From the NCBI GenBank assembly GCA_025765615.1, contig JAIVFJ010000002.1:496001-560000 (forward strand): a stretch of DNA of 64,000 bases, written 5' to 3'. Each line of letters opens with the position of its first letter. The stretch's first letter is position 1. This document shows positions 44,600-56,238 of this stretch, piece after piece. The stretch comes from Zopfochytrium polystomum. Its lineage: Eukaryota > Chytridiomycota > Chytridiomycetes > Chytridiales > Chytridiaceae. The translations under genes and the position numbers were made by a program. Under the pieces are notes generated by a model. The model was not told where the DNA came from and searched no databases. It saw nothing but the letters and a program-made list of their open reading frames with translations.

Positions 44600-45651
44600 A
44601 TGATGTCGCAGGAGGAGGCCGCTGCGGCCCCGCCCTCGTCCGCAGCTGCTTTGCAGCGCCGAAGCCGCCACCCCTGCCGCCGCCGCGCCGGCCCCCTCGG
44701 GACCCTGGCTGTCGTCCTCGCCGCAACACTGCTCTGTTCCACTGCCGCCGCCGCCCGCGCCGCGAAGAACATGGTCAACATCGCCGGCGGCTCGGACGTC
44801 TCGGCCTCGTCGACCTGCACCGCCGCCGCAAGCTGCCCCTTCGCCAACTCCCCGACCAGCTACTGCGCCGGCGACAACTGCAGCCCCGCCAAAGTCGTCG
44901 ACGTCGAGGTCGATCCGAGCGGCCACACTATGTGGGTCAGCCTGCCACGAAGCTGTGGTGCCGGCGGCGCCGGAGGCAGCAACGCGCTGACAGAGTACTT
45001 GGTTGTGAACTGGACGAGGGCGCAGGAGGGCTCCGTGCCCATCTCGGCCGTCGCGATTCACTTTGGACCGATTACGCGTGGGTTGTTGGTTTCTTGTCAC
45101 AATATGGTCGTCTCTTCCTTGTAAATAACAAACATACATACAAACAAAACCCCGACGCAGCGAACACGACGACTGTCACCCTCTTCAATGGCGACGCCGA
45201 TACCACCGGTACCGCCGCCACCGACGGACCGACCCTTTCGACCGACGGCGAAGAGTTTACCGAGTACGCTTTCGACGGCCCCGTCGTCGCCACACACGTC
45301 CGGTTCGACTTCAAAGGCCTGACGGCTGGGAACCAGTCGCTTTGCTACGCGATTGTCGACGAGATAAAGGCGTACACTAGTTGAGTGACATTTGTTCTTG
45401 CCTGCGTGTGTGCAGATCTGTGGAACGCGTCCAAGCAGCGGCTCGACTCACACCCCAAACACACAGCTTTCGAAACTACAATCACTACAACCCTCTCGCC
45501 CGGCTTCATCGCGCTTATCGTCCTCGCACTCGCGGTCGTCGCGGCGCTCGGCGCCGTCCTGTTCCTGCGCCAGCGCCAGCTCGCACAACGCATGGGAGTC
45601 AAGATCGTCGGCACGGACGGCATTCAGCTGAAACAGCTGAGCTCGTCGTGA
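44600..45651 (+). CDS. Single-pass receptor-like protein with a discoidin/galactose-binding-like ectodomain
   Basis: Exons 44600-45077, 45161-45379 and 45416-45651 add up to 310 residues. The N-terminus has a basic leader then TLAVVLAATLLCSTAAAARA, a signal peptide or anchor near residues 35-55. The ectodomain runs MVNIAGGSDVSASSTC to VRFDFKGLTAGNQSLCYAI with VDEIKAYTN. Sequences such as EYLVVNWTRAQEGSVPISAV, IHFGPIT, VTLFNGD and HVRFDF resemble F5/8-type C (discoidin) or other galactose-binding jelly-rolls. Several Cys and NxS/T sites occur. The third exon holds a second hydrophobic helix GFIALIVLALAVVAALGAVL and a short cytosolic tail RQRQLAQRMGVK ending QLKQLSSS. A type I cell-surface lectin-like protein is inferred; ligand unknown. 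Confidence 0.65.
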
Positions 45652-46600
45652 ACAGAGAGGAGACCAATCTTTCCCATTCTGTCCCCCTTCGCACGGTCCA
45701 ACTGTTTGTTAGTCCATTCTGGTGCCTCCGGCCCGTAGCCCCCACCTCTTTTCTTGCACAGCAGCAGCGATGATCTCTGCAGGGACCAGAACACAGCGCG
45801 TGAAAACCTCTTTTATTCACAATTTGCTTGCTCTTTCACTCTATCACTCTTGCTTTTTCGCCTCTTTTGCTGGAGCCTATGGGAGGCTTCTTTGCCGACA
45901 CTTAGGGAAAAAAACAAACAAACCAATCTACAGACCAAAACACAAACACGCACAGCGAGCGCTCCGAACAACCCACACATTCCCGTTATGAAGCAATTAC
46001 CTTAACTTTAGGCCCGAAGAACAATGTAGAGATTGGTGGCCAGGTGGGTGGAGGCATTAGTGGTTCGGACATACCCCTCGCGACAGCCGAGTAAGATTCG
46101 GCTCGGGGTCAATATGGCCGATCTGGACGATTCGCATCGTTGTTGATTTGATCGTGCACAGTTGACCCACCGTGCGATGATACACATAAGCCCCGCCAGG
46201 GAGTTCCGTCATCTCTATGGCTCGCATTGTTTCGTCCCCGAAAATGGAAAATTCATCGAGGTGAATAGTGGCTCCAGGAAACAGAGCCCTCCGTTGGCTT
46301 ACAGGTGATATTATAGTTGCTCTTAGAGCAAAAAGGAACACAAAGAAAAGTGAGCAGGATAAGGGATGGGTTCTGAGTGGAAGGACGCATTCATAGATTC
46401 TGCGCCAATGGTGTCACTATGCTCCGCTTCACCCCCTCTAAACAACACGATGCCCGACAACGCAGTAGTAAGGGCCACTAAATCGTCGGTTGTATGCGCA
46501 AACGGGTGATTGCGCAATATCATGGCAAGTAAACTGGGTAGCTCACTTTCTGGCTTTGGTTCTGGCTTTGGTTTTTTTTTTTTAGGTTTTTGGTTTTTGG
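45652..46600. other. intergenic region or unresolved minus-strand exons
   Basis: About 950 bp. Minus-strand frames at 46057-46341 (with HLDEFSIFGDETMRAIEM) and 46323-46523 look more protein-like than random, and could be exons of the neighbouring unrecognised gene, but no junction was confirmed. Confidence 0.3.
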
Positions 46601-46612
46601 TTGCAGGAAATA

Positions 46613-47385
46613 TTATTTAGTGGATCGAAAAACTGTGTGTTGATGTTCTCGTTGCATGTAGACTTTCAGCTTCCGCTGAAAGTCATAATTCTCCTGCTCC
46701 ATGGAGAAGCGAAGACGATCGTTGATCGTACCCCCATACCTTTTTGCCTTCTCAAGGGCTATTGTCACTTCGCTTTTAACGACGGCTTCCGCTAGTAGTA
46801 CCGGTGTGCTCTGAGGGGAGGGATCAGAACAAGCTCTACGCTTTTTTTGTTTTTTTGGAGACAATGAGAACAAACCTTATTCCTCTGATCCTCCAGTTTG
46901 GATCGAAGGAAATCATAACACTCCAGCGAGGCTACTGCAGCTTGCAGATTGTGAACTTGTGACACCAGATGTTTGGCCGTGTCGTTTCGATAGTCATTCC
47001 AACAGACTCTCCACAGTCAGCAAAATGCCAAACTTGAAAACTGTCATCATCTCCCCCGGAAGCGTCAGGGAGACCTTGTGCTCCTCATAAAGTTCATTTG
47101 GCAAGTACCTGCTATATCGACTGCCACGCGATAGGGTATCTCCCCCTCCGTTGCAGAAAATGTTGTGGCACCCCACTGAAGCAAATGCGCAGCTGATGTC
47201 AGCATGCGGATGCGGTTTTCGTCCGCCTTTTTCGGGGAGACCCAGATTGTCTCTATTTCAAAGACAGAGACCATGCCCTGTGGTGGGGCTCCTTCATTCG
47301 CCACTGGACATAAGGGCGGACGAGGTAGCACAGCTTTGCTGTATTGGCCAAACTCAAGAAAGGGCTTATAAACCTGTGCGTCCAT
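46613..47385 (-). CDS. Unrecognised multi-exon gene with helical segment
   Basis: The ATG at 47385 opens MDAQVYKPFLEFGQYSKAVL and runs through VSVFEIETIWVSPKKADENR and IRMLTSAAHLLQWGATTFSA to VAVDIA. A GT-AG intron of about 103 nt (gtacttgcc to gtggagag) then joins in phase to CWNDYRNDTAKHLVSQVHNL and QAAVASLECYDFLRSKLEDQ, a helical, coiled-coil-like stretch. A further frame, CSDPSPQSTPVLLAEAVVKS with INDRLRFSMEQENYDFQRKL, ends at 46613 and is probably the last exon, but the joining intron was not resolved. I do not recognise the family. The composition suggests a soluble helical subunit of a larger complex. Coordinates of the 3' end are approximate. Confidence 0.45.
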
Positions 47386-48492
47386 GTGGATTCGCCCATC
47401 TTTTCTGTTTCCCCATCACGTAGACGGAAGGCCTCGTGGCTGTATTTATTGCAAGAGGGGCGTGTCGTTCAATCTGCCCGGATCCACTTCTTCCTCGTTC
47501 GTTTGGCGCTCAAGCCATTCCGTCGCCCGCCCCCCGTGCCCCGACGTTTCTTTTAAGGGTGAGAAAGGGGTCCGCGCGGCGACGTAATTTGACGCCCAAC
47601 GGATGGGGAAAAGTCCTCGCGTGCCTCCCTTCTTTATCCACTGGACCGTTCGGTCCATGCTGTTCATACGCTGGACGAACGTTTGCGTGTGTTGCTGTTG
47701 TTGTTGTTTTTGTTCCTCGCCCTTCTCTTTTTGTTGTTCGGTTCCTGCTGGAGAGGGAAATCTAAATCAGAACGGGCCGTGGCGGGATGGAGCAAAGGAG
47801 ATCCAACAACGTGCTCTCGAGTAAAACAGTTTCGCGGAAAATTTACTTCTGCCAGATAACTTTCCCCTTTCTCTTGTCCGTTTTGGTCCAACGTAATAAT
47901 CAGTCAGATTCGGCTGGCAATATTCAATGTTGAAGTTACGGTGTAAAAGGGCAGCTCCACAAACAGAAAAAAAATAGATTCCGCGACGACATTTGCGAGA
48001 AAAGGCGAGCTCTCCCTTTGGGCGCATTGGTGGGCCGGGGGAAAAAATACTTAGTATCTGAGGGCAAATCATGTACGTTTGCAAAGTTTGGTATTTTTTC
48101 GCTGTTTCTTCAGTATATTTGCAGTGCGTCTCGACCCGCGCATCGGCGGCCGAGGCGAGAAGGTCGCGTGAAAGCTCTATGCAGTCACAAGCTCCCCCAC
48201 ACCCACTTCTCTGGGCCTGTTTTGGAAAAGCAGAGTAAACACAAACAACGTGCATTGTTGCTTCATTCCAGCCTTTTAGCGGGCTTCTCTGCAGTGCTGG
48301 GCACACACGGTCTCGTCCAAAACCGCCGAAAAGGAAACTTGGTGAGGGCTCAAACTCCTCGCATTATGAACGAAGAAAGAAAAAGACAACAACTAAAACA
48401 ACGATATTGGTGGGATCACCGCAAATGGGTGTAACCTGGGAAACTTCTGAGTGGTTAAATGGGCAATGACGGTGAAACCTGGGGACAATACT
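47386..48492. other. intergenic region upstream of the tRNA
   Basis: About 1.1 kb with no supported gene. A TTG-rich stretch occurs near 47691-47740. Confidence 0.4.
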
Positions 48493-48566
48493 TGCTCTGT
48501 ACAGGGATCGAACCTGTGACTTTAGCGTTATTAGCACTACACTCTAACCAACTGAGTTAACAGAGC
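48493..48566 (-). tRNA. tRNA-Ile (anticodon AAU)
   Basis: A 74-nt minus-strand cloverleaf: acceptor GCTCTGT pairs with ACAGAGC, the D-arm is ACTC/GAGT, the anticodon stem TAGTG/CGCTA holds loop CTAATAA with anticodon AAT, and the T-arm is ACAGG/CCTGT with loop TTCGATC. The discriminator base is A. The body has no intron. In eukaryotes A34 is normally converted to inosine to read AUU, AUC and AUA. A T-rich (TTTAAATTT-like) stretch is near 48600, upstream of the gene. Confidence 0.93.
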
Positions 48567-48982
48567 TTCCGACTGAAAGAGCAAATTATAGATCTACCAC
48601 ATTTAAATTTTTTGTGATTTGCTGGTTTCCTGACAGGCTGCGTTTAAAACCCACCAATTATTCTGCGTTTGGTCGCTCAAAACAATCGCAAGCGGCATTT
48701 GCAAGGGGCATTTATGGAAACTTATTGAGATGAGTGGTGTTGTAATTATAAATGAGGCGATGCTGGGAAATTGAAGCGGAACGTGAAGAGATGCAAGACG
48801 AAAACATTTTGCGGATGACAGCGAAGCCAGAAGAGGAGGACAGGACATTCCAACGTCATCTAGTGAAACGGGCAATGAGACCCACTGGTGAGGAGAAGCA
48901 ACAAAAGGAAGCGGGAAAGAAAAGGAAGAAAAGAGAAGAAAGAGATTAAGTGCACAAAGTAAGTAACCACGCCGACCCCCCC
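48567..48982. other. intergenic region between tRNA and P450
   Basis: About 415 bp. A plus-strand frame at 48752-48949 is lysine/glutamate rich (KQQKEAGKKRKKREERD) and looks compositional rather than genuine. Confidence 0.35.
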
Positions 48983-50625
48983 TCACAGGCTGTACAGCTG
49001 GTCGCTCTCCTCCACCATCCTCGCCTTCCCATTGGCGCAGCGCACGCCGCCCATCACGCGCGGCGTAAACATTAAATAGCACGCATCGTTCCTCGACCGG
49101 TACCCGTTGGCCTCGAACGGCGCCATGACCTCTGGCGTCGTCTGCGGCGCCAGCGAAATCTCAAACGTGCGCACCAGGGCCGCGAGCAGCAGGCGCATTT
49201 GGTCGACGGCCATGTTCCCGCCGGGACAGCGGCGGGCGCCGACGCCGAACGGGACCAGAAGCGCGCGGCGGGCGGCCAAGAGCGCGTCGGCGTCCTCGCC
49301 GTTGGTGGCCGGCAGCCAGCGGGTCGGGTCGAACTCCTCGGCGTTGGGGAAGAGGTCGGGGCGCTGGCGGCTCATGGAGAGCGACTGTGTGGTGATGACG
49401 TTGCCGGCGGGGATGTGGTAGCCGAGGACGTCGAGGCCGCCGGGCGGGGAGAGGCGGCTCCCTGTGAGTGCGACGGGGGGCCGGAAGCGGAGGCCTTCGC
49501 GGATGCAGGCGTCGAGGAAGGGAAGGGAGTCGAGGGCGTCGGTGCCTGGGGAGGTCTGCAGCTCGTCGTAGAGGCGGGAGAGGAGGTCTTGGTTTTTGGT
49601 GAGCTCATAGAGGATAAAGGTCAGCGCCGAGGATGTGGTTTCGGTCGCGGCGAGGATTTGCCCCGCCATTTCGGCGCTGAGTTCGTTGTCGGTCCAGTCC
49701 GGGACCGCAGGGCCCTTTTTTCAGACAAAAAATACTAGTTAGAAACAGTGAGGTGGGCGTAAGGACAGAGTACCTTTTGGGTTTTGGGATTCTTGTCCGT
49801 GAACATTTGGTATACGTTGGGTGCTTCGTCGACGACGCTGTCGCTGGTTGCCTTGGCCTGCTGGCAGAGCTTGGCGCCGAGGTCAAAAAGAAGGTCGCTG
49901 GACTGGACGCGGAAACGGGAGCGACGGAACGGGCCAAACTCGAGCCAGGTGAACAACCACTCTGGCATGCAAAGGCGCCAAATCACCAGAAAGTTGTACT
50001 CGCCCACGACGGCCGGGAACGACTTGGGGTCCAAGTCGACGCCGGACCCGCCCATGACGACCTGAGCATTGCGGAGGGTGCACACACGGAGGTGGTGAAC
50101 AATGTCTTCGGCCCTGGTGCCGGCGGTGTGTGCAATGTCGTGGATCATGGTGCCGATGTTTTTCTCAAAAGTGGGGCGCCAGTACTTGAGGTTTTTTGTC
50201 GTGGTTGCAATCATGACCGGGTGGCGGCGCTCGCGGGCAATGTGGTTCTGCGGGTAGGTAACGGTCCAGTCGTGCGCGCCGACACGGAGCGCGCGGACTG
50301 CCTTTGGGGCTGTGTCGAGGTCCCGGCGGGAGAATATTCTGCTCACCGTCGGCCCGTCGTTCACCAGGACCATGGTAGGGCTAATGCGAACAACTGGGCC
50401 GTACTTTGAGAGCAAGGCGTCGGCCGTGAGAGAGAGCTTGCCGTTCCAGCGCTGCCACGCAATCCAGAGGGGACTCGCGGCGGCGAACCAAGGCCCGGGA
50501 ACCTTTTTCAAGGGATGAAAGGCCGTGTTGTAGATCATAATGCCCACCTCCACAAGGAGAGCACAGAAGGCAACGGCGCCGGCCCCGGAGGCAACGAGTT
50601 GGACACTACTACCACTACCAGGCAT
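48983..50625 (-). CDS. Cytochrome P450 monooxygenase
   Basis: Exons 50625-49774 and 49714-48983, with a 59-nt intron, give 527 residues. The N-terminus has a membrane anchor (VASGAGAVAFCALLVEVGIM) followed by the hinge KKVPGPWFAAASPLW. The I-helix oxygen-activation motif is AGQILAATETTSS, the K-helix ExxR is EGLRFRP, the PERF-like block is FDPTRWLPA, and the heme loop PFGVGARRCPGG supplies the cysteine ligand. This is an ER-anchored microsomal P450 that works with a P450 reductase to hydroxylate hydrophobic substrates. The family resembles fungal secondary-metabolism or xenobiotic P450s (CYP5xx-like), but the substrate is unknown. It lies about 2 kb from half-size ABCG copy 2, so a shared role in detoxification is possible but only inferred. 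Confidence 0.93.
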
Positions 50626-51214
50626 GTTTCTCTCTGAATGGTGTTGTTGCTGTAGCGAAGAAGAAAAATACGTCGCCGAGCTATGGATGGAACGGTCATC
50701 GCGTGCGCGACCAACGTCAGTGAAAAGGCTGTCCCCAAAAACTTTTTCAATTTTATTTATTGCCCATTCACTCACCACTCTCATTTCGTCATTGAAACGG
50801 CGGGAGAAAAAATAAAAACAAGAAAGATGTTGTCTTCGCTCTGTGGCGATCGGCCTCCTCCTATTTTCCGGTTTTATTCTAATTATTTTTCTCTTTCACC
50901 ACACGCTTTTTATCATTTTGTATGTAAAAAAAGTGTGTCTTGCTGCTTCTGACAACGAATGTTGGCCATTGCAGCAATACTTTTTTTTCCAACACACACA
51001 CACAAGGCGGTCTCTTCCGCTTCCGTGCGGTGGCTACCAGTTCGGGGTCAGACTAAAAATTTTTTTGGTTGCTCGAATTTTTAAGAAAATTTTTACTGTT
51101 TTTTCCTCGCCACAATGCTATCTGTCTTTTCTCAAAGTTTTCCGTTGGTTTGAATGCTGCAGCATTATTCAGCAGCGACGAAATAGAAGGCGCTCAATTT
51201 AGAGGGCTTGGCCC

Positions 51215-51293
<79 letters not shown>

Positions 51294-52636
51294 CGTCTCT
51301 CCCTTGTCTCCATTCTCGTCCGCTCCGTCCGCAATGCAAACGCAAACACTCCAATGGCGCTTCTAACGGTAAGCAGAAAAAACAAAAAAAAAAAAAACAA
51401 CTATAAAACACAAAAAGTTTGGCATTCCGTTTTGAATGACCAAAAACTACACGGAAAAACAAGCGTTTGCCGGAAAATCTATTTCCTAAGTGGAATTAGC
51501 GAGACTGGGCAGCCTGTCTCACTCTCAGTCTCTGTTGCTCTCAAAGATCGTCCCTCGGGCTGTCTGTTTCAGCCGCAATTATTAATGTTGAATAAATCAC
51601 GATCGCCACCGTCAAGCAGCCGCAAACACTTGTCCGCTCACCGTCGAGGCTGAAAGCGCTTCATTGACTTCCAAACTGGAAGGCACTTGTCAGGTGGAAC
51701 TGACTGGTTTGCAGCAAGAGGCACACGACAGACCCAAGCCTATTGTGACTGTCAGTTATCATTCTCACGATGCCCATGGGAGAGCGAACCACAGCCAATG
51801 CAGACCTCGGCACTGGCTTGCACTGTTGACAAATACTCCGAGTATTAAGTGGAACAGAAACCTGGTATTAACGGTTTTCCTCCTCCTCTGCTCAAGCAGA
51901 TAATATAGGAGAGGGGTTTACCCTGTGCCAGTCACACTTGCCAAGCAACTATTACGGCTTGCATATCATCATTATGTATCAATTATTCATAACAGAGTTT
52001 TTCTCTTTCTCTCCAACTTGGTAGAGAAGGACCACCCACAAACACACATCTCCACTTCTTCATCCCTTCCACTCACTCACTCAGAGTAGACTGTTTACAC
52101 GAGCCACTTGGGTGCCGTTCTCTTCGAATGGCTAATTAATGCAGCGAGAGACGTTGTTGATCCCTCGCGACCCTCATTGGCTGCAAACGCCACAACAAAG
52201 CACATTCAAGCCCCTTCTTACTAACTGCAGAATTATTTCAGACCCAGGCATTCAATTAAACGATTTTCCCAATCCATTTGTTTCTGGTATGTTCTGCCGG
52301 CTTTGAATGGACGGATTGGGCTGGTGTTCGGTAATCGCTGGTTGCCCGATCACTTCAGCGCCGGTCAGGGCCACGTCTAATTGACCAGTCCTCCTTGCGG
52401 CTCTTTTCCATGTAAACTTTTGATCAGCGGGCCGGCGCGACCAAATGAATATTGGCAGATTGTCCAGTGCAAACATGATTCAATTGCCCATAGGAACCAA
52501 TGCGAGAAACCCAGATAGGTGCAACTGACGCACTGCACGATGCTCATGTTATGAGTTCATCTATTAAAGCAAAAATAAAGGACCAATGCTGGTGATAAGA
52601 TGAGCAAAGGCCGACGCCAGAACGTGGGCCGTTCTT
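50626..52636. other. intergenic region with CT tract
   Basis: Two kilobases between the P450 start and the stop of ABCG copy 2. It includes a (CT)n tract at 51219-51290, A- and T-rich patches, and unique AT-rich sequence at 51900-52200. No gene is supported. Confidence 0.4.
51219..51290 (+). repeat. (CT)n microsatellite
   Basis: An uninterrupted run of about 72 bp lies about 600 bp upstream of the P450 ATG and reads GA on the P450 sense strand. Confidence 0.95.
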
Positions 52637-54782
52637 TCAGATAAAGATAGATTTTGGACGACCCACAACCCTGAGAAGAACGTAACCGACCACCATCCAC
52701 CCCACCGCGAGAGCCAGGATCGCCCCAATGTTGGCCCACTTGGAAATGTCGTCAAGTCCAAAAAATGTCAGGACCTGGTCCCCAGACGAGTAGCACGCGG
52801 CGGATGACCCACAGTCAATGGGAAGGCCCTCGAACTCGTTGATCATGTTGGCGCGGTAAGCAACTAATGGAGGGATTGCGTCAGTCCGGAACTTGAAAAT
52901 CAGAGTTGAAGAAGTCAGTGCAATGCTCACAGTTGATGGGAGAGATCCACTGGATGACTTTGAACGGGTACTTGATGTCGGAAGTGCTGACGACGCCGCC
53001 GCCAAAGATCATAAATGTCAGCGCAACCAACGGCGCAATGACCTGCGACACCTGCAGGCTCGGCACGAGGACCGCAACCACGATTCCGTACGCCAGCGCA
53101 GCCATGGCGATCGCCCACTGCACCAGCATCCACACGAAAAAGTGGCCCACGCCGTCGTCGGTCCTCAGCCCCAGCATAAAGTACAGCGGCGCCGAGCTCA
53201 GCAGCGTCCACACGGTCGAATTCGCGACCTCGGCGGCGAGGCGGGACACAAAGAACGCCGAGGTCCTGTACGCGCCTGCGAAGCGCTCGCGGCGGAGGAT
53301 GGCGCGTTCGGTGGGGAAGAGATTGACGATGGGCAGCAGGTTCATGAGCACGACGTTGATGGGCCAGAAGAAGAGGATGCCCGCGCGGTTGTTGATGCCG
53401 CGCTGGTCGCGCGCGAGGCGGAAGTAGCTGAAGCCGATCAGCACCACGAGCGCGACGGTGCGCACCAGGGCCGCGATGAGCGTTGCGCGGTCGCGGAGCA
53501 ACTGAAGGAACGCGCGCTCGGTCAGCGTCGACGCTTCGTGGGACCAGCCGTTGGGCCAGCGGTGGGATTCGGTGGGAATCAGCGCCGATGATTGGGGCAC
53601 AGGCGGCGTGGAATCGGGCACTGTTAGGGCTCCGCTGAATGCCTGCTCCAGACTGCGCACACGCTGCCTGTCGGCTTCGATACCCGCCTCGTCCTTGGCC
53701 GTGTCGATGGTGAGAAGGTCCATGAAAAAGTCTGCCGGGTTCTGATGAGGTTTTGGCTCGTACCCAAGCTGTTCAAAGTGCTCCAGGGCACCATCGGGAG
53801 GGCCAAAGTACACTGTCGACCCGGCCGAGAGAAGGAGAATCTTGTCGAAAAGCGAGATGAGCTCCCAGGACGGTTGGTGCAGGGTCGCGACAGACATTCT
53901 TCCAGTGGCCACGACCGCGCCTTTGATGATCTCCATGAGGTAAAGAGACGTGTTGGAGTCAAGGCCTACATAATTTCAACAGATTAGTCTTAGAACAAAG
54001 TCATAGAGGTGAGGTAAACTGAAGCAAACTCACCAGAGGTGGGCTCGTCCAGGAACAGAATCGGAGGCATCGTCACAAACTCCTGCGCGATTGCTGTGCG
54101 CTTCCGCTCTCCGCCTGAAATGCCACGCGTCACTGCGTCACCGATGCGGGTGTGGGCCGCGGACGACAGGCGGAGGCTTTTCAAGACGTCTTCAGCTCGA
54201 GCTCGGACATCTGCGGCGGAGTTCTCGGATGCAGGCAACCGAAGGCGAGCAGCATATTCGATGGTCTCGCGGACGGTGAGGTCGGGATACAGCACGTCAT
54301 CTTGTTCGACGAACGCTGCTTGTCTCCGCCAGAGTTGAGGGTTTCGCGTTTCACCGTCCATGAGGATTTGGCCGTTCAGTTTTCCTGAAGACAGTCTTCC
54401 AGAAAGGGCTTTCCACGGGGCATTTGTTGATGAGTATTTGGAAAGGAAGTATGAGAATCCGTCCACTCGGGACATTCAGCCAGCTTCACTTACCATTCAA
54501 GAGAGTTGTCTTGCCAGCTCCAGAACTCCCCATGATGGCGACCATTTCACCGGTTGCGACAGAGCCCGAGACGTTTTGCAAAATTTTACGGCCACCGCTG
54601 ACCTCGTAGGAAAGTCTGTTCCATTCGAATTTGCGTGTGCCAGACTTCAAGCTTGCAGTTCCGGCCGCCTCAAGGTCGTATGGCACGACGTAGCTGTTGG
54701 CGTCGGCTGTTGCGCTGGCCTTGGTGGTTATGGAAGCAGCGGCGCTGGTAGAGAGGCTGGTATCCTTTTGAGTGAAAGCCAT
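52637..54782 (-). CDS. Half-size ABCG (White-type) transporter, copy 2
   Basis: Exons 54782-54494, 54408-54034, 53965-52931 and 52863-52637 add up to 641 residues, with the same intron positions as copy 1. Walker A (GSSGAGKTT), signature (ISGGERKRT) and Walker B (ILFLDEPTSG) are intact, and the six-helix membrane part is nearly the same as copy 1: I see only two residue differences in the long third exon (SRALTV/SGALTV and SSAPIP/SSALIP). The first exon differs strongly (MAFTQKDTSLSTSAAAS here). Both introns and synonymous sites of the shared core are nearly identical, whereas the promoter and first exon are diverged. Role as for copy 1; expression may differ because the promoters differ. The gene has no visible defect. 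Confidence 0.93.
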
Positions 54783-56238
54783 TCTGAGGAGTTGTGGTGG
54801 GTTTTGAGTTCAGTTGGCTATGCAAGGGCAAAGGAGCTGTTGCTGTTGCTGTTGCTGCTTTGCGGAAATGGTTGCGGAATGTTTCTCGCCACCCCCTTTT
54901 TGTACTCTAGGCGGTGTTCATATTCTCGTGCCATTGGAGCGGAGGCTTTCTAATGCAGGGAGTTGGGGCGGCGGGTTAATTGACGCTTCGTTCCGTGGTG
55001 CGATCGCTGGTTGAATTGGGTGTGTTTTGTTGTGGGAGGCGGCAGCGGCTCATTGGTTTTTCCCCACTGCCGCCAACGCGGAAAATTTTGTGACATCTGC
55101 ACCAAGATTCGCGCAGTCAAAACAGACAGGCCCGTCAGGCGACGGCTTCCTGACATGCAGTTTCCCTCCCCCATTTCCCTCCTGACTCCTTACACCCACT
55201 TACTCCGCTGTCAGATTGACACTTTCCGCAAGGCCTTGGCCTTAAGTATTCTCCCCCTTTTGTTGCTGTTGCTGTTTTCTTGTTGTTGTTTCGTCGTTTC
55301 CCTGTAGTGATAGCGGCTGGGGTGGCCTCTGTTCGGCAACGTGCTTGGTTCTGTCAAGGTCCTTGGCTTTCTGCCATATGTGCGTGGCATTTCACTGTTC
55401 CCGTCACGCAGCCTCCGGCTGAGTGAATAATTAGAAAAAAAATAAAATAAAAACAGCAGTTTCCCTCCAGTGTTGCTGATCACCTGTCGGAGGCGGTCTC
55501 CCTGGTCTGGCCCAGTAGTCATAGTGTCCTTCTTTTCGGCGGGGAAGGTTTTTCGATCGCAGAACGCGAAGCTTGCTAGTACACCATTACATCGCTGGTG
55601 CGCAGAATCTAGGACGGGCACTCGATCACCCACCTAGCACCACCACTGCAGAACGCCGAGACGTGCCGGGGGCCGTTGGCACTGGCTCCGTCCACAGCGT
55701 GTTGGATGGCTTTCAAGCGAGCGACGCCAAGTCGACGGTCGGCGACCTGCCGAGCGGGGCGCGGAGGATGGTCGCTGCATGCGGTTTTCGGTACGAGGGA
55801 ATCGAGCATGGTGGGAGTTTTCCTCATAGCGCTGGTCGTGAGCGTCAATCATCGCGGTTGGGGAAGTCTGGATCGAAGGAAGGCGCTGCGCGCAGGGTCG
55901 CTACTGACGATTGAGGGAAAGTATACGATCGGCGCGAGGCAGGAGCGGCCGCCGAGAGGGGGAGGTATGTATTCGTATCATTGAGCACGAGCGCGTTTGG
56001 CAGCACTACCCTTCCGCCTTGCTACGCTGCTTTTAATTATGAACGGACAAACTGTCGTACATAGTTTGGATGGCACCAACCCACCTCATCGTGTGTGTCT
56101 TTGGGTTGACGAGACAGCACGGGCGCAAAGACAGATCGGCAGGCAGACGGACCGGCAGACAGGCAGACAAAGGAAAGGAGAAACAAGAGAAACGAAAAAA
56201 AAAAATAAATAAAAAAAGAAAAAAAAAAGAAAAGGCAA
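54783..56238. other. promoter of ABCG copy 2 and intergenic sequence
   Basis: The first about 350 bp share diverged blocks with the promoter of copy 1. The remainder has short frames on both strands (for example 55573-55914 plus) with no splice support or recognisable motif, and tandem-like CAGACNGGCAG sequence at about 56138-56170. Confidence 0.4.

Noticed and set aside
52640..52900. Possible defect at the C-terminus of ABCG copy 2
   Set aside because: Splicing out 52864-52930 restores the same ending as copy 1, with consistent phase, so the gene appears intact.
32691..54782. Idea that the two half-size ABCG copies arose by retroposition
   Set aside because: Both copies keep all three introns at the same positions, so the duplication was at DNA level.
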